From the NCBI GenBank assembly GCA_031256515.1, contig JAIRQL010000065.1, positions 1 to 33,140 of the forward strand: a stretch of DNA of 33,140 nucleotides, written 5' to 3'. Made by a program: the position numbers and the translations under genes. The notes beneath the pieces were generated by a model. The model ran no database searches. It was not told the DNA's origin and saw nothing but the letters and a program-made list of their open reading frames with translations. Within the stretch, counting starts at the first letter, position 1. Every line of letters starts with the position of its first letter. Positions 1 to 10,433 of the stretch are shown piece after piece. This DNA comes from Alphaproteobacteria bacterium (lineage in GTDB: Bacteria > Pseudomonadota > Alphaproteobacteria > WRAU01 > Hepatincolaceae).

Positions 1-1
1 T

Positions 2-1030
<1,029 letters not shown>

Positions 1031-1180
1031 ATAATACAAACTTTATTAGGTAAAGATAATATCTTAAGCTAACATTGTTTTTACTAATCACATTTTATTG
1101 TCAATTTAATTTTTTAACTCCCTTTAAGGGTTTTAGAAGAGGAAGCAATACATATATGCATGCTTGATGATAAAAATAAA

Positions 1181-1206
1181 AAAAGAGCAATTTTTGTTGC
1201 TCTTTT
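1181..1206. terminator. Bidirectional intrinsic terminator between tgt and the HtrA protease gene
   Basis: A perfect 10-bp stem (AAAAGAGCAA / TTGCTCTTTT) with a six-base loop is flanked by A- and T-runs. It sits between two convergent genes and can serve both strands. Confidence 0.85.
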
Positions 1207-1228
1207 TTATTTAATTAGTGAAATATAA

Positions 1229-1287
1229 TAGCTCAAGAATTGTAATCATTTTACGGATTAAAGTAGAGTATTGCAACTCTTGAGCTA
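1229..1287. repeat. Long imperfect inverted repeat just after the protease stop codon
   Basis: Arms of 18 bases at 1229-1246 and 1270-1287 pair with two mismatches (one G:U wobble on each strand) around a 23-base loop. It begins four bases past the end of the minus-strand protease gene and has no U-run of its own; the true terminator lies beyond it. It may protect the 3' end of the protease mRNA or be a small palindromic element. Confidence 0.6.
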
Positions 1288-1291
1288 ATTA

Positions 1292-2881
1292 TTAGTTTTC
1301 AGGGAAACCAGTTTCAATTTCTCTTTTGGTGATAGAAACAAACAATCTATTTTTTTCTCTATCTTCCACTAAAATTAAAAGACCAGTTTCTTTATTTTTT
1401 TCAATAGCAGTTTTTAGCTGATCAAGAGTTTTAATTTCTTCTTGATTAACTGAAACTATTCTTAAACCAGCTGAAAGATTTTTTTGTTTAGCAATTGAAG
1501 AAGTTTTAACTCCTAAAATTACTACACCACTAGTATCTTTATCAAATTTAAAGTAAGCTCTAACTGCATCATTAATTTCAACTACTTTTAAACCAATATC
1601 ATCAAAGGTCATTTCTTTAATTTTATTGTTTTTAGTTGATAATTCTTCAGGTTCAGCTACTTGAGCATTTTGTACACTTTCAGGAATTTCTTCAATAGTA
1701 ATTTTAATATCTTTATTAACTTTATTGCTAATAATTCCTAAAGTAATTTCAGTACCTGGTTTAATATTACTAATGATTTTTGGTAATACACGAGAGTTCT
1801 TAAGTGGAACTCCATTAACACTTAAAATAACATCACCACTTCTTAAGCCAGCTTTTTCAGCAGGTCCACCTGGCACAATATTAGATACCAAAGCACCGTT
1901 AGATTCTTTTAAGCCTAAAGTTTTTGACATGTTATCGTCAATAGATTGCACTTGCACCCCTAGCCAACCACGAGTTACTTTTTTATCAGTAATAAGTTGA
2001 GCAATAATATTTTGAATAATATTAGAAGGTACAGCAAAACCAATCCCAATACTACCACCACCTTGAGTACTAAATATGGCTGTATTAATCCCAATTACTT
2101 CACCTTTGGTGTTAATCATTGGTCCGCCAGAGTTTCCTTTGTTAATAGCCGCATCAGTTTGGATAAAATCATTATATGGTCCAATTTGAATATCTCTGCC
2201 GATAGCCGAAACTATCCCTGAAGAAACAGTACCACCTAAACCAAATGGATTACCAACAGCAATTACTAAATCGCCCACTCTTACTTTGTCTGAATCACCA
2301 AAACTTAGGGTTTTTAAGTCGGTAGCATCTACTTTAAGTAAGGCAATATCGGTAATTTCATCAACGGCATAAATAGTAGCATCCATTTTTTTACCATCAG
2401 CAAAATTAACTTGTACTTTTTCAGCACCTTTAATTACATGGTTGTTTGTAACCACAAAGCCATCAGAACGAACTACAAAACCAGATCCTAAACTTACAAA
2501 TCTTTGTTCTTTAGGTTCATCGGGCATGATGTTTTTAAAGAAATCTCTAAAGGCTGGATCCATAGCCTCTAATGGGATATCCATATTTTGAGTTTTAACA
2601 ACCTTAATTGCCGAAATATTAACAATTGCCGGATTAACAAACTCAACTAAATCGGCAAAACCTTCGTTGCCAATTGGTTTATTATAAGCCTGATAGTTAT
2701 CGCCTAATTTAGCAGATTTAACATCTTCGCTTATAGGATTATCTAAAGTTTGAAGTGATGTTTCACTTTTTGATGATGAGTAGTTGACAGTAATTAATCC
2801 TGTTTTGTATACTACACCAATCGCTACTAGAATTAAGAGTACTATAATAATTAACTTAATTCTTTTTTTAAAAAATTTCAT
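1292..2881 (-). CDS. degP: HtrA/DegP-family periplasmic serine protease (Do-like)
   Basis: This trypsin-like protease should degrade or hold misfolded envelope proteins. The ATG at 2881 (529 residues) is chosen over an upstream TTG because AGGA lies about seven bases before it. Residues 1-30 are lysine-rich then hydrophobic, a signal peptide or uncleaved anchor, with no obvious cleavage site. The catalytic triad is visible: His in TNNHVIKGA, Asp in EITDIALL and Ser in GNSGGP. Two PDZ regions follow: the first contains RGWLGVQVQ and GPAEKAGLRSGD, and the C-terminal one is more diverged. The gene stands alone, convergent with tgt and divergent from the flavoprotein gene. DegP, DegQ and DegS cannot be separated by sequence here; two PDZ domains fit DegP/DegQ. 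Confidence 0.93.
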   Translation of the reverse strand: MKFFKKRIKLIIIVLLILVAIGVVYKTGLITVNYSSSKSETSLQTLDNPISEDVKSAKLGDNYQAYNKPIGNEGFADLVEFVNPAIVNISAIKVVKTQNMDIPLEAMDPAFRDFFKNIMPDEPKEQRFVSLGSGFVVRSDGFVVTNNHVIKGAEKVQVNFADGKKMDATIYAVDEITDIALLKVDATDLKTLSFGDSDKVRVGDLVIAVGNPFGLGGTVSSGIVSAIGRDIQIGPYNDFIQTDAAINKGNSGGPMINTKGEVIGINTAIFSTQGGGSIGIGFAVPSNIIQNIIAQLITDKKVTRGWLGVQVQSIDDNMSKTLGLKESNGALVSNIVPGGPAEKAGLRSGDVILSVNGVPLKNSRVLPKIISNIKPGTEITLGIISNKVNKDIKITIEEIPESVQNAQVAEPEELSTKNNKIKEMTFDDIGLKVVEINDAVRAYFKFDKDTSGVVILGVKTSSIAKQKNLSAGLRIVSVNQEEIKTLDQLKTAIEKNKETGLLILVEDREKNRLFVSITKREIETGFPEN

Positions 2882-3009
2882 GGTATTTCCTAACAAAATT
2901 GCATTCCTTGAGATTATTAATTAAACTAATCTCATAAAAGAATATTATATAGCATATTTTTTTAACTTAAAACCCTAAATTAAAAATAGCAAAAATATAT
3001 TAACAAATT

Positions 3010-6000
3010 ATGAATATGTACCCATTTGGATTTAATCTAACCCTAGAGAATCTCTATAATATAAAAGATATACAAAAGCTAGATACTAAATTTTTATTTT
3101 ATGTTAAAGCAATAGATGAAGGTTTATACGAGTATTTAATTACTCAAAGAGAAAAATATCCAAAATTTTCAGATTCCTACGGTAATGAAGATAAAGAGTT
3201 AATAGAATGTGCTAAAATTTTAGAAACCTTTATTGCAGAAATCTTTAATCTTAAGGAAAAATTAGGGGAATCTTATAAAACATTCCTTAATAACTCTAAA
3301 ATTTTTGAATTCAAAAAACTTTTTGTTAATAAAAAAGTAAAACTTGTGGATATATCCCAATATAATTTTTGTGATGTTAAAGAGGATCTTTTTTATATAT
3401 TAAATATTGAAGAATTCAATGAAAATACTTATATGGAAAATGTGAGTGCTTGGCTTACAAATGAAGAAAAATATAAAAAAGAAATAGAGTTAGCTAGTAT
3501 CTTTGGGGCATTTTTATTTTTTGATAGAGGTTTATATGAAGAAAATGGGAATCCTCCAATTTTTTTTAAGGCTCAAAAACGAGATTTTAGCAGTTTAATT
3601 CCTATAAATAGAATTGCTAATGAAGTTTTTAAAGATGATAAAACACCTAGTCTAACCAGAGATAATTTTAATCTTTACTTAAATACCAATTGTAAACAGG
3701 CTTTACATAATAGTAATTATTGTGTGAAATGCCATAAAAGAGGAAAAGATTACTGTCGCATTGGTGAGGTAAGTAAAGAAGAGGGAAGTTTTTACAATAA
3801 AAACCCTCATCAAAAAGAATTAAGTGGTTGTCCGATTTCCATGAATATTTCACAAATGCACGAGCTTAATGAAATGGGAAGTATCATAGCTGCTCTTAGT
3901 GTTGCCACTATTAATAATCCATTGTTGGCGAGTACTGGAGCTAATATTTGCAATGATTGTAGTATTTCGTGTATTTTTCAAAAACAAGAGGCGGTAGATA
4001 CTCCATGTACAGAAACTAATATCCTAAAACAAGTGTTGAATCTTCCATACGGATTTGAAATTTATTCATTATTAAGTAGATGGAATCCTTTAAGATTTTA
4101 TCGTCCAACTCCAAAAGAAAATAAAAATAAAAATATCTTAGTCGTTGGGCTAGGACCAGCCGGATATTCTCTAGCCTACAATATGGCACAAGAGGGTTAT
4201 GGGGTGGTAGCCGTAGATGCTTTAAAATTAGAACCTTTAAATGTTGCCTTTGAGCCTATTATTAATTACCAAGAAATTGTAGAAAACTTAGATAGAAGAA
4301 TAATTCAAGGATTTGGTGGAGTAGCCGAATATGGAATAACTAGCCGTTTTGATAAAAACTATCTTAAAGTTTTACGAATAATTCTGCAAAGAAATTCTTT
4401 AATTAAAATGTATGGTGGAATTCGTTTTGGCTCGCAATTAGATTTTCAATCTGCTAAAAATTTAGAATTTTCACACATTGCCTTGTGTACAGGAGCAGGT
4501 AAGCCCAATATTACTAATCTTGAAAACTCTATGATTAAGGGAATTAAAACTTCATCAGAATTTTTAATGGCTTTAAATTTGGGAGCTTATAAAAAAGATA
4601 ATCTCTTTAACATGCAAATAAGATTACCTCTTGTGGTTCTTGGTGGAGGTTTAACAGCCCTAGACTGTGCTACAGAAGCCATAATTTATTATAAGCGGAT
4701 GGTAGAAAAAACTATCCAAAAATATAACTTCCTAGATAAAAACGAATTAGAAAAAACTTTAAACAAGGAAGATAAAGAAATCCTCCAAGAGTATTTGGCT
4801 CATTATGAATTATTTCAAAAAAATGCTGATACTATTGCAATGGTGAAATCTTTAGGAGGAGTGAAAATTATTTATCATAAAAAGTTTGAGGAATCTCGGG
4901 CTTATAAAAACAATGCGGAAGAAACTCATAAAACTTTAAAGCAAGGAGTATCTTTTGTTGAAGATGCTTCTTTAGTTAAAATCAATAAAAATGAATATGA
5001 TAGCCTTAGTTCCTTAGATTTTATGGTAAATGGAGATAATGTTAATATTCCTGCAAAAACTTTAATTTTAGCACTAGGAACTAATCCTAATAATATCTTG
5101 CAAGAAGAGTATAAGAATATTTTTGGCGAAAGTGGTAGGGCTTTAAAAACTTTAAATACAGGCAATACTCGCTTTAAACAGCAGAATTTATCAGTAATTT
5201 TACAAAATATTTCTACAGAAAAAGGGAATATAGCAATTAGTATTTTAGGAGATACTCATAAAGCCTTTAATGGTAGTGTGGTTAAGGCAATGGCTTCTAG
5301 TTTTATAGGGCAGTATGAGATTATAAAATCTCTTAATGAAAATTCTATTACCTGTGGCTTTCAAGATTTAGTAGAAAATTTTGAAAGTGAGGTTTTATCG
5401 CAAATAGAAAGTGTTAATTGTTTAAGTAACAATATTTACGAGATTAATATTAAGTCTAAATTAATGGCTGAAAAATTCCAAGCAGGGCAGTTTTTTAAAA
5501 TCCAAAATTTTGAAACTGATGTAAATATTGCTAAGGGTATTAAACTGCAAGCCGAACCAGTTATGCTAACTGGAATGAGTGCAGATATGAAGAATTCTAT
5601 CATTAAGTGTATTGTACTAAAAACTGGGGTTAGTACTGATATTATCTCTAAGTTATCGGCAGGAGATAATATTTTGTTTATGGGACCATTAGGTGATACT
5701 ACAAAAATCCCTTTTAATAAAAAAGTTATGGTAATAGGTGGAGGAGTGGCTAATGCTACCAGTATTTCTATTGCTAATCAGGCAAAGTTAAATGGCTGTG
5801 AAGTAATTTATGTGGGGGGATATAAATCGGTAGAAAATATTTTTTACCTAGATTTAATTAAAAAAGTTGCTTCTTCTGTATTTTTAAGTGTAGAAAATTT
5901 AACTGAAAACTATGAGAAAGATGGGATTAGTTATATTAAAGGTAATGTGTTACAAAGTTTAGACCTAGCAGTACAAAAAGATATCACAGATATTTTTGTA

Positions 6001-6288
6001 GCTGGATCTAGTGGTATGATGAATGCCGTTAAGAGCTATTTTAAGAATAATTTAAGAAAAAATATTGAGGTAATGGCTTCTATAAATGCTCCTATGAATT
6101 GTGGGCTAGGTGGAGTATGTGCTAGTTGTTTGCAACAAAAATCTGATGGGTCGTTTATTTATGCTTGTAGTAATCAGGAGGTTAATGTAAGTGAGATAAA
6201 TTTTTCGCACTTGCAAAATAGATTATCGCAAAATACTTTAAGCGAGAAAATATCTTATTTATATTATAAAGATATAATAAACATTTAA
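3010..6288 (+). CDS. Large FeS flavoprotein: GltD-like FAD/NAD oxidoreductase fused to a PyrK-like electron-transfer module
   Basis: A 1092-residue protein of a type I recognise from alphaproteobacteria, usually annotated as FAD- or NAD(P)-dependent oxidoreductase; its substrate is unknown to me. An N-terminal region (about 1-220) matches no domain I know. Cysteine clusters follow: NYCVKCHKRGKDYC near 237-250 and NICNDCSISC near 315-325, resembling the ferredoxin-like part of glutamate synthase small subunits. A GltD-type fold comes next, with dinucleotide sites VVGLGPAGYS (near 380) and VVLGGGLTALD (near 542). The C-terminal part (about 790-1092) resembles the dihydroorotate dehydrogenase electron-transfer subunit: a flavin/NAD module with VIGGGVANA near 910 and a 2Fe-2S motif with Cys at about 1031, 1037, 1040 and 1053. 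No gltB or pyrD lies nearby, so electron donor and acceptor cannot be read from context. Confidence 0.85.
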   Translation: MNMYPFGFNLTLENLYNIKDIQKLDTKFLFYVKAIDEGLYEYLITQREKYPKFSDSYGNEDKELIECAKILETFIAEIFNLKEKLGESYKTFLNNSKIFEFKKLFVNKKVKLVDISQYNFCDVKEDLFYILNIEEFNENTYMENVSAWLTNEEKYKKEIELASIFGAFLFFDRGLYEENGNPPIFFKAQKRDFSSLIPINRIANEVFKDDKTPSLTRDNFNLYLNTNCKQALHNSNYCVKCHKRGKDYCRIGEVSKEEGSFYNKNPHQKELSGCPISMNISQMHELNEMGSIIAALSVATINNPLLASTGANICNDCSISCIFQKQEAVDTPCTETNILKQVLNLPYGFEIYSLLSRWNPLRFYRPTPKENKNKNILVVGLGPAGYSLAYNMAQEGYGVVAVDALKLEPLNVAFEPIINYQEIVENLDRRIIQGFGGVAEYGITSRFDKNYLKVLRIILQRNSLIKMYGGIRFGSQLDFQSAKNLEFSHIALCTGAGKPNITNLENSMIKGIKTSSEFLMALNLGAYKKDNLFNMQIRLPLVVLGGGLTALDCATEAIIYYKRMVEKTIQKYNFLDKNELEKTLNKEDKEILQEYLAHYELFQKNADTIAMVKSLGGVKIIYHKKFEESRAYKNNAEETHKTLKQGVSFVEDASLVKINKNEYDSLSSLDFMVNGDNVNIPAKTLILALGTNPNNILQEEYKNIFGESGRALKTLNTGNTRFKQQNLSVILQNISTEKGNIAISILGDTHKAFNGSVVKAMASSFIGQYEIIKSLNENSITCGFQDLVENFESEVLSQIESVNCLSNNIYEINIKSKLMAEKFQAGQFFKIQNFETDVNIAKGIKLQAEPVMLTGMSADMKNSIIKCIVLKTGVSTDIISKLSAGDNILFMGPLGDTTKIPFNKKVMVIGGGVANATSISIANQAKLNGCEVIYVGGYKSVENIFYLDLIKKVASSVFLSVENLTENYEKDGISYIKGNVLQSLDLAVQKDITDIFVAGSSGMMNAVKSYFKNNLRKNIEVMASINAPMNCGLGGVCASCLQQKSDGSFIYACSNQEVNVSEINFSHLQNRLSQNTLSEKISYLYYKDIINI

Positions 6289-6310
6289 GTTTTAATAGAT
6301 TTTTAACGGG

Positions 6311-6324
6311 TTTTATGTTATAAT
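6311..6324 (+). promoter_or_regulatory. Extended -10 promoter upstream of msbA
   Basis: TGTTATAAT, a perfect extended -10 box, sits 34 bases before the msbA start. The same 14 bases (TTTTATGTTATAAT) recur before the CtpA-like gene. No good -35 is visible, as expected for extended -10 promoters. Confidence 0.6.
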
Positions 6325-6357
6325 TAAGCGGTTAATTGTTTCAAAGTAAATAGATTT

Positions 6358-8391
6358 ATGATAAAAAAATTATTATTTAAAGTACTAAAAACCGATAGTG
6401 AAAAAGAAGTTAATAGTACTAAAGTTGCCTTAAAAAGATTTCTTAAAGATATTATGTTGCCAAATTTGCCAACTATTGTTGTGTCAATAATCTTTATGGC
6501 AATTTTTGCTGGAGCCAATGCTGGTTTAGCTTGGATTATTAAACCAATTATTAATAATGTTTTTATCTCAAGAGAAGCTAATACAATTATGTATATTGGT
6601 TTGGGAGTAATTGGAATTACCCTAGTTAAAAGTCTTTCTCAATATATTTATACAATTTTGCTATTCTCGGTATCAGTTAAAGTGATGGCAAAGGCTAGAA
6701 GAAGCCTTTATCATGTGTTTATGGAACAAGATATTTATTTTCATCATAAAAATTCACCAGGTAAATTAGTTTCGGTTACCATGAATGAGCTTAATGCGAT
6801 GAATAACCTGGCTACAGAGATTCCTATTAATGTGGGTCGGGATCTTTTTACCTTTTTAGGTCTACTGGGCTTAATGTTTTACCAAAACTATATCTATGCT
6901 TCGCTTATTGTTGCTTCTATTTTTATAATTGTAATTCCTGTAAGAATGATTGGTAAAAAAGTTAAATCAGCTTTTGCTAAAAATAATAAAGGTTTGGGTG
7001 AGCTTACCGCTCAGTTAGAACAAACTTTAAATGGTATTAAAGAGGTTAAATCTTATAATAAAGAAAAAAGAGAAGAAGCCAGAACCGATGATATTATTAA
7101 CTCACTAGCTAAAGTTCAAGTTAAAATTAATAGGGTTAATAGCATATTACCTCCTTTGATGGAAATTTTTGGTGGAGTATCTATTGGGATTGTTTTAATA
7201 TATGCTGGCTATCAGGTAGTACATCATGGTGCTGATGCAGGGGTGTTTTTCTCTTTTGTGGCGGCTCTTCTTATTGCTTATCAACCACTTAAAAGACTAT
7301 CAGAATTTACTGTTAAAATTCAGATGGGAGCTTTAGCAATTAAAAGATACTATAGTTTTTTAGATTCAAAACCTTCTATTAAAGAGGTAGAAAATCCGTT
7401 AGAATTAGTAGTAAATAAAGGCGAAATAGAATTCCAGAATGTAGAGTTTTCTTATAATCCTAGTACAGGAGATGTAGAGAAAGATTCTTCTAAGTCTTTA
7501 GTGCAAAAAGACAAAGATTCTAAAGCTGTAGAAAAAAAAGCTGTTAAAAGTTCTGCTAAGACAGAAGTTAAGCCTAAGGAAAAAGAATCTATTAATTTAA
7601 ATATATCTGCTGATAAAATAGCTGATGTTAAAAAATCTGAAGTAGATACTAAAAAAATTACTACTCCATCTAAGGAAAACCCAGCTAAAATACCTAAAGC
7701 TATAGATGATATGAGCTTTAAAATTTTGCCAGCCCAAAAAGTAGCTCTTGTTGGGAGATCTGGCGGTGGTAAAAGTACCATTATCAATTTAATTGAAAGA
7801 TTTTACGATGTAGATAAAGGTAAAATTTTAATAGATGATCAAAATATCAAAGAAGTTAGTATTAAATCTTTAAGAAAAAATATTTCTTTAGTATCGCAAG
7901 AGGTAATTCTTTTTGATGATACAATTTATAATAATATTGCTTATTCTAAAGAAGAGGCTACTCATGAAGAGATTATAGAGGTAGCAAAAAGTGCTTCGTG
8001 CTTAGATTTTATTAATAAATTACCACAAGGTTTTGATACAATGATTGGTCCAAGAGGAGCAAAACTTTCTGGTGGACAAAGACAAAGAATTTCTATTGCT
8101 AGAGCCTTACTTAAAGATTCACCTATATTGTTGCTAGACGAAGCAACATCAGCCTTAGATACAGAATCTGAAAAGGCAATTCAAAAAGCACTTGATGTTT
8201 TAATGCAAAATAAAACTACGATTATTATTGCTCATAGGCTTTCTACCATTATTAATTGTGATAAAATTTTTGTGATAGATAGCGGTAAAATTTTAGAGCA
8301 AGGTAATCATAAAGAACTAATTAAAAACCCTGATAGTTTTTATAAATATCTTTACGATTTACAATTTAAGCAACAAGAAGAAACTTTATAA
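6358..8391 (+). CDS. msbA: MsbA-type lipid A export ABC transporter with a long insertion in the ATPase domain
   Basis: A half-transporter that, as a homodimer, should flip lipid A-core across the inner membrane. Residues about 35-330 hold the six-helix membrane domain. The ATPase domain shows the A-loop (VEFSYNP near 365), Walker A GRSGGGKST near 466, signature LSGGQRQR near 570, Walker B ILLLDEATSALD and switch His in IIIAHRLS. At 677 residues it is about 95 longer than E. coli MsbA (582). Most of the excess is a charged Lys/Ser/Glu-rich stretch at about 369-445 between the A-loop and Walker A, where relatives have only a few residues. First gene of a lipid A operon, ten bases before the acyltransferase gene, which strongly supports MsbA rather than a generic exporter. 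All motifs are intact, so the protein is probably functional. Confidence 0.9.
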   Translation: MIKKLLFKVLKTDSEKEVNSTKVALKRFLKDIMLPNLPTIVVSIIFMAIFAGANAGLAWIIKPIINNVFISREANTIMYIGLGVIGITLVKSLSQYIYTILLFSVSVKVMAKARRSLYHVFMEQDIYFHHKNSPGKLVSVTMNELNAMNNLATEIPINVGRDLFTFLGLLGLMFYQNYIYASLIVASIFIIVIPVRMIGKKVKSAFAKNNKGLGELTAQLEQTLNGIKEVKSYNKEKREEARTDDIINSLAKVQVKINRVNSILPPLMEIFGGVSIGIVLIYAGYQVVHHGADAGVFFSFVAALLIAYQPLKRLSEFTVKIQMGALAIKRYYSFLDSKPSIKEVENPLELVVNKGEIEFQNVEFSYNPSTGDVEKDSSKSLVQKDKDSKAVEKKAVKSSAKTEVKPKEKESINLNISADKIADVKKSEVDTKKITTPSKENPAKIPKAIDDMSFKILPAQKVALVGRSGGGKSTIINLIERFYDVDKGKILIDDQNIKEVSIKSLRKNISLVSQEVILFDDTIYNNIAYSKEEATHEEIIEVAKSASCLDFINKLPQGFDTMIGPRGAKLSGGQRQRISIARALLKDSPILLLDEATSALDTESEKAIQKALDVLMQNKTTIIIAHRLSTIINCDKIFVIDSGKILEQGNHKELIKNPDSFYKYLYDLQFKQQEETL

Positions 8392-8400
8392 AGTAGGGTA

Positions 8401-9171
8401 ATGGCAAAGAAATCTTATAAAAAAATCTTTTTAGATAATGATTTTGTTTTTTATAGCTATACCTTTTTACTATCGCTAATTGGGGCAATTTATTTTAGAT
8501 TTGTTCTATTAACTAGTAAAATTACTTACGATATAAATATAGTAGATAAGACTATTTTAAAACAAGAAAATTTTATTTTAGGATTTTGGCATGGTCGCCT
8601 ATTAGCACCTTTAATTGTGCGAAAATATTTTGGTAAGGCAAGAGTATTAATTTCTCACAGTAAAAGTGCCTATCTAATAAAATTAATTTGTAAGTATTTT
8701 GGGGTAGATAAAGTAGAGGGTTCTTCTGGTAAAGGTGGTTTTGCTGGAGTTCGTGAGTCGTTACGACTTTTTAAAAATAAACCCTTAGCTTTAGCAATTG
8801 CTCCAGATGGTTCTATTGGACCAAGAATGCAATGCTCGGAAGGCATTGTAGCTTTAGCTCAAATTACAAAAACTCCTATTTTGTTATTGTCTTTTTCTTC
8901 CTCTAAAGCAAAGATTATGAACTCTTGGGATCGTTTTTTTTTACCACTTCCTTTTGGTAAAATTACAGTTCATGTGAGTGAAATTTTTAATTATAAAGAT
9001 GAAGAAGGAAATAATAAAGATCCTGAAACCTTTAGATTATTTATAGAAAGCTACCTTAATAATAAAACTTGGGAATTAGACAAAAAATATAAGCAACCTC
9101 ATATTGATGTGGCAGAGTATGGTCGCAAAGGTGTTGTGGTAAAAACTCGCAACAAAAATCAAAAGTCGTGA
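8401..9171 (+). CDS. DUF374 lysophospholipid acyltransferase-like protein
   Basis: A 256-residue protein of the DUF374 family, distant relatives of glycerolipid acyltransferases that often sit in lipid A/Kdo gene clusters. The catalytic-region motif is FWHGRLLAPL near residue 62, in place of the classical HX4D box. Further family signatures are SHSKSAYLI, GSSGKGGFAGVRE near 115, and APDGSIGPRMQ near 140. A hydrophobic N-terminal segment (about 17-37) suggests inner-membrane association. It lies between msbA and waaA; its stop overlaps the waaA GTG start. The acyl acceptor is not known for most members, so only a role in envelope lipid synthesis is inferred. Confidence 0.85.
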   Translation: MAKKSYKKIFLDNDFVFYSYTFLLSLIGAIYFRFVLLTSKITYDINIVDKTILKQENFILGFWHGRLLAPLIVRKYFGKARVLISHSKSAYLIKLICKYFGVDKVEGSSGKGGFAGVRESLRLFKNKPLALAIAPDGSIGPRMQCSEGIVALAQITKTPILLLSFSSSKAKIMNSWDRFFLPLPFGKITVHVSEIFNYKDEEGNNKDPETFRLFIESYLNNKTWELDKKYKQPHIDVAEYGRKGVVVKTRNKNQKS

Positions 9172-10433
9172 TTTATAACTTACTATTAAGAACTTATAAT
9201 GCTGTTTTTTATATAATTGCAATTTTCTCTTTATTGCTTCTTTTTGGTAAATTTAAAGAAAAAACTAGGCAAAGATTATTATTAAATAAAATTCCTAAAA
9301 ATAATGATAAATATATTTGGCTACATGGGGCAAGTGTGGGTGAGGTTTTATCTGCTGAATCTTTAATAAATTCTTTATTAAATAAATATCCTTTTATAAA
9401 AATTATTATTACCTCGCATACTAAAACTTCTAAAAATATTGTAGTAAATAAATTTGATAATAATAGGGTTATTCATAGGTATTTACCTTATGATTGTGGG
9501 ATTTTAGTAAAAAAGTTTCTTAAAAGATATAATCCCATTACGGTTTTATGGCTAGAACAAGATTTTTTTCCTATTTTTTTAGCAAATATTCATAAGCGAA
9601 AAATCCCACTTTTACTTTTAAATGCCAGAATCTCAGATAAATCTTTTTTAAAATGGAAAAAGTTAAAATTTATTATCAGTAAAATTTTAAATTATTTTGA
9701 TGTTATTTATCCTATGTCTTTAAATAACAAAAAAAAGCTAGATAAGTTATCTGGCAAAGATAATAAATTTATTGGAAATTTAAAATATACAAATATTACC
9801 TCTAAAGAAATTATTGCTAATAAATTTGCTAGCGAAATTACTATTTTACAAAAATATTTAGGAAACTCTTTAGTGCTAACAGCTCTTAGTACTCATAGAA
9901 GTGAGGAGCTACTTATTGCCAAAATTCATTATAAGCTCAAAGAAGCAGGAATTAACCTTAAAACTGTTATTATCCCAAGACATATAGAAAGGATGGATTT
10001 AATCCTTAAAGATTTTGCTAAAAATAATTTTAAAGCTAGTTTATTTTCACAATTAAAAGAAGAAGTTGATATTGTTTTGGTAGATAGCATGGGTAAAACT
10101 GGTATGTTTTGCTTACAGGCAGATATTACCTTTATTGGGAAATCTTTATACTTAAAAGGCGGGCATAATTTATTAGAGCCTTTAAGTGTAGGAACTCCAG
10201 TAATTTTTGGTAAAAATATGGGGAACTTTAAGGATATAGTTTTAGATACTTTACAAAATCAAGCAGGAATTAAAGTAAAAACTGAAAAAGATTTATATGA
10301 AGAATTACTAGAGATTTTTAATAATCCTCAAAAATTACAGCAATTAAAAAACAATACGGATTTTGTACAGAAAAACAACCAAGATATTTTAAAAAACTTT
10401 ATGGGAGAAATCTCTTGTCGTTTAAAAATTTAA
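9168..10433 (+). CDS. waaA: 3-deoxy-D-manno-octulosonic acid (Kdo) transferase
   Basis: This inner-membrane GT-B glycosyltransferase adds Kdo to lipid IVA. The 421-residue length matches the family. An N-terminal membrane anchor (about 5-25) precedes the signature WLHGASVGEVLSAE near residue 52. The C-terminal donor-binding half has IIPRHIERMD, FIGKSLYLKGGHNLLEP near 325 and GTPVIFGKNMGNF. The start is GTG at 9168, forming a GTGA overlap with the preceding stop, so translation is probably coupled. The next gene starts inside its last 19 bases. Whether it adds one or two Kdo residues cannot be told from sequence. Its presence indicates a Kdo-bearing lipid A. Confidence 0.95.
   Translation: MIYNLLLRTYNAVFYIIAIFSLLLLFGKFKEKTRQRLLLNKIPKNNDKYIWLHGASVGEVLSAESLINSLLNKYPFIKIIITSHTKTSKNIVVNKFDNNRVIHRYLPYDCGILVKKFLKRYNPITVLWLEQDFFPIFLANIHKRKIPLLLLNARISDKSFLKWKKLKFIISKILNYFDVIYPMSLNNKKKLDKLSGKDNKFIGNLKYTNITSKEIIANKFASEITILQKYLGNSLVLTALSTHRSEELLIAKIHYKLKEAGINLKTVIIPRHIERMDLILKDFAKNNFKASLFSQLKEEVDIVLVDSMGKTGMFCLQADITFIGKSLYLKGGHNLLEPLSVGTPVIFGKNMGNFKDIVLDTLQNQAGIKVKTEKDLYEELLEIFNNPQKLQQLKNNTDFVQKNNQDILKNFMGEISCRLKI

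Noticed and set aside
1031-1180. A tRNA or small RNA after tgt
   Set aside because: No cloverleaf, T-loop or other RNA signature; the AT-rich stretch has only the terminator and a short AAGCA/TGCTT pairing.
1997-2221. Plus-strand open frames opposite the degP-like gene
   Set aside because: They lie entirely antisense to a conserved protease with intact motifs and show no protein-like composition.
5814-5819. A run of six G in the flavoprotein gene as another phase-variation tract
   Set aside because: The frame is intact across it, six is below the usual unstable length, and it encodes a normal glycine stretch.
7452-7787. A 111-residue open frame on the minus strand opposite the MsbA insertion
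   Set aside because: It mirrors a low-complexity Lys-rich coding stretch, has no SD or recognisable protein character, and the plus-strand frame is clearly the gene.
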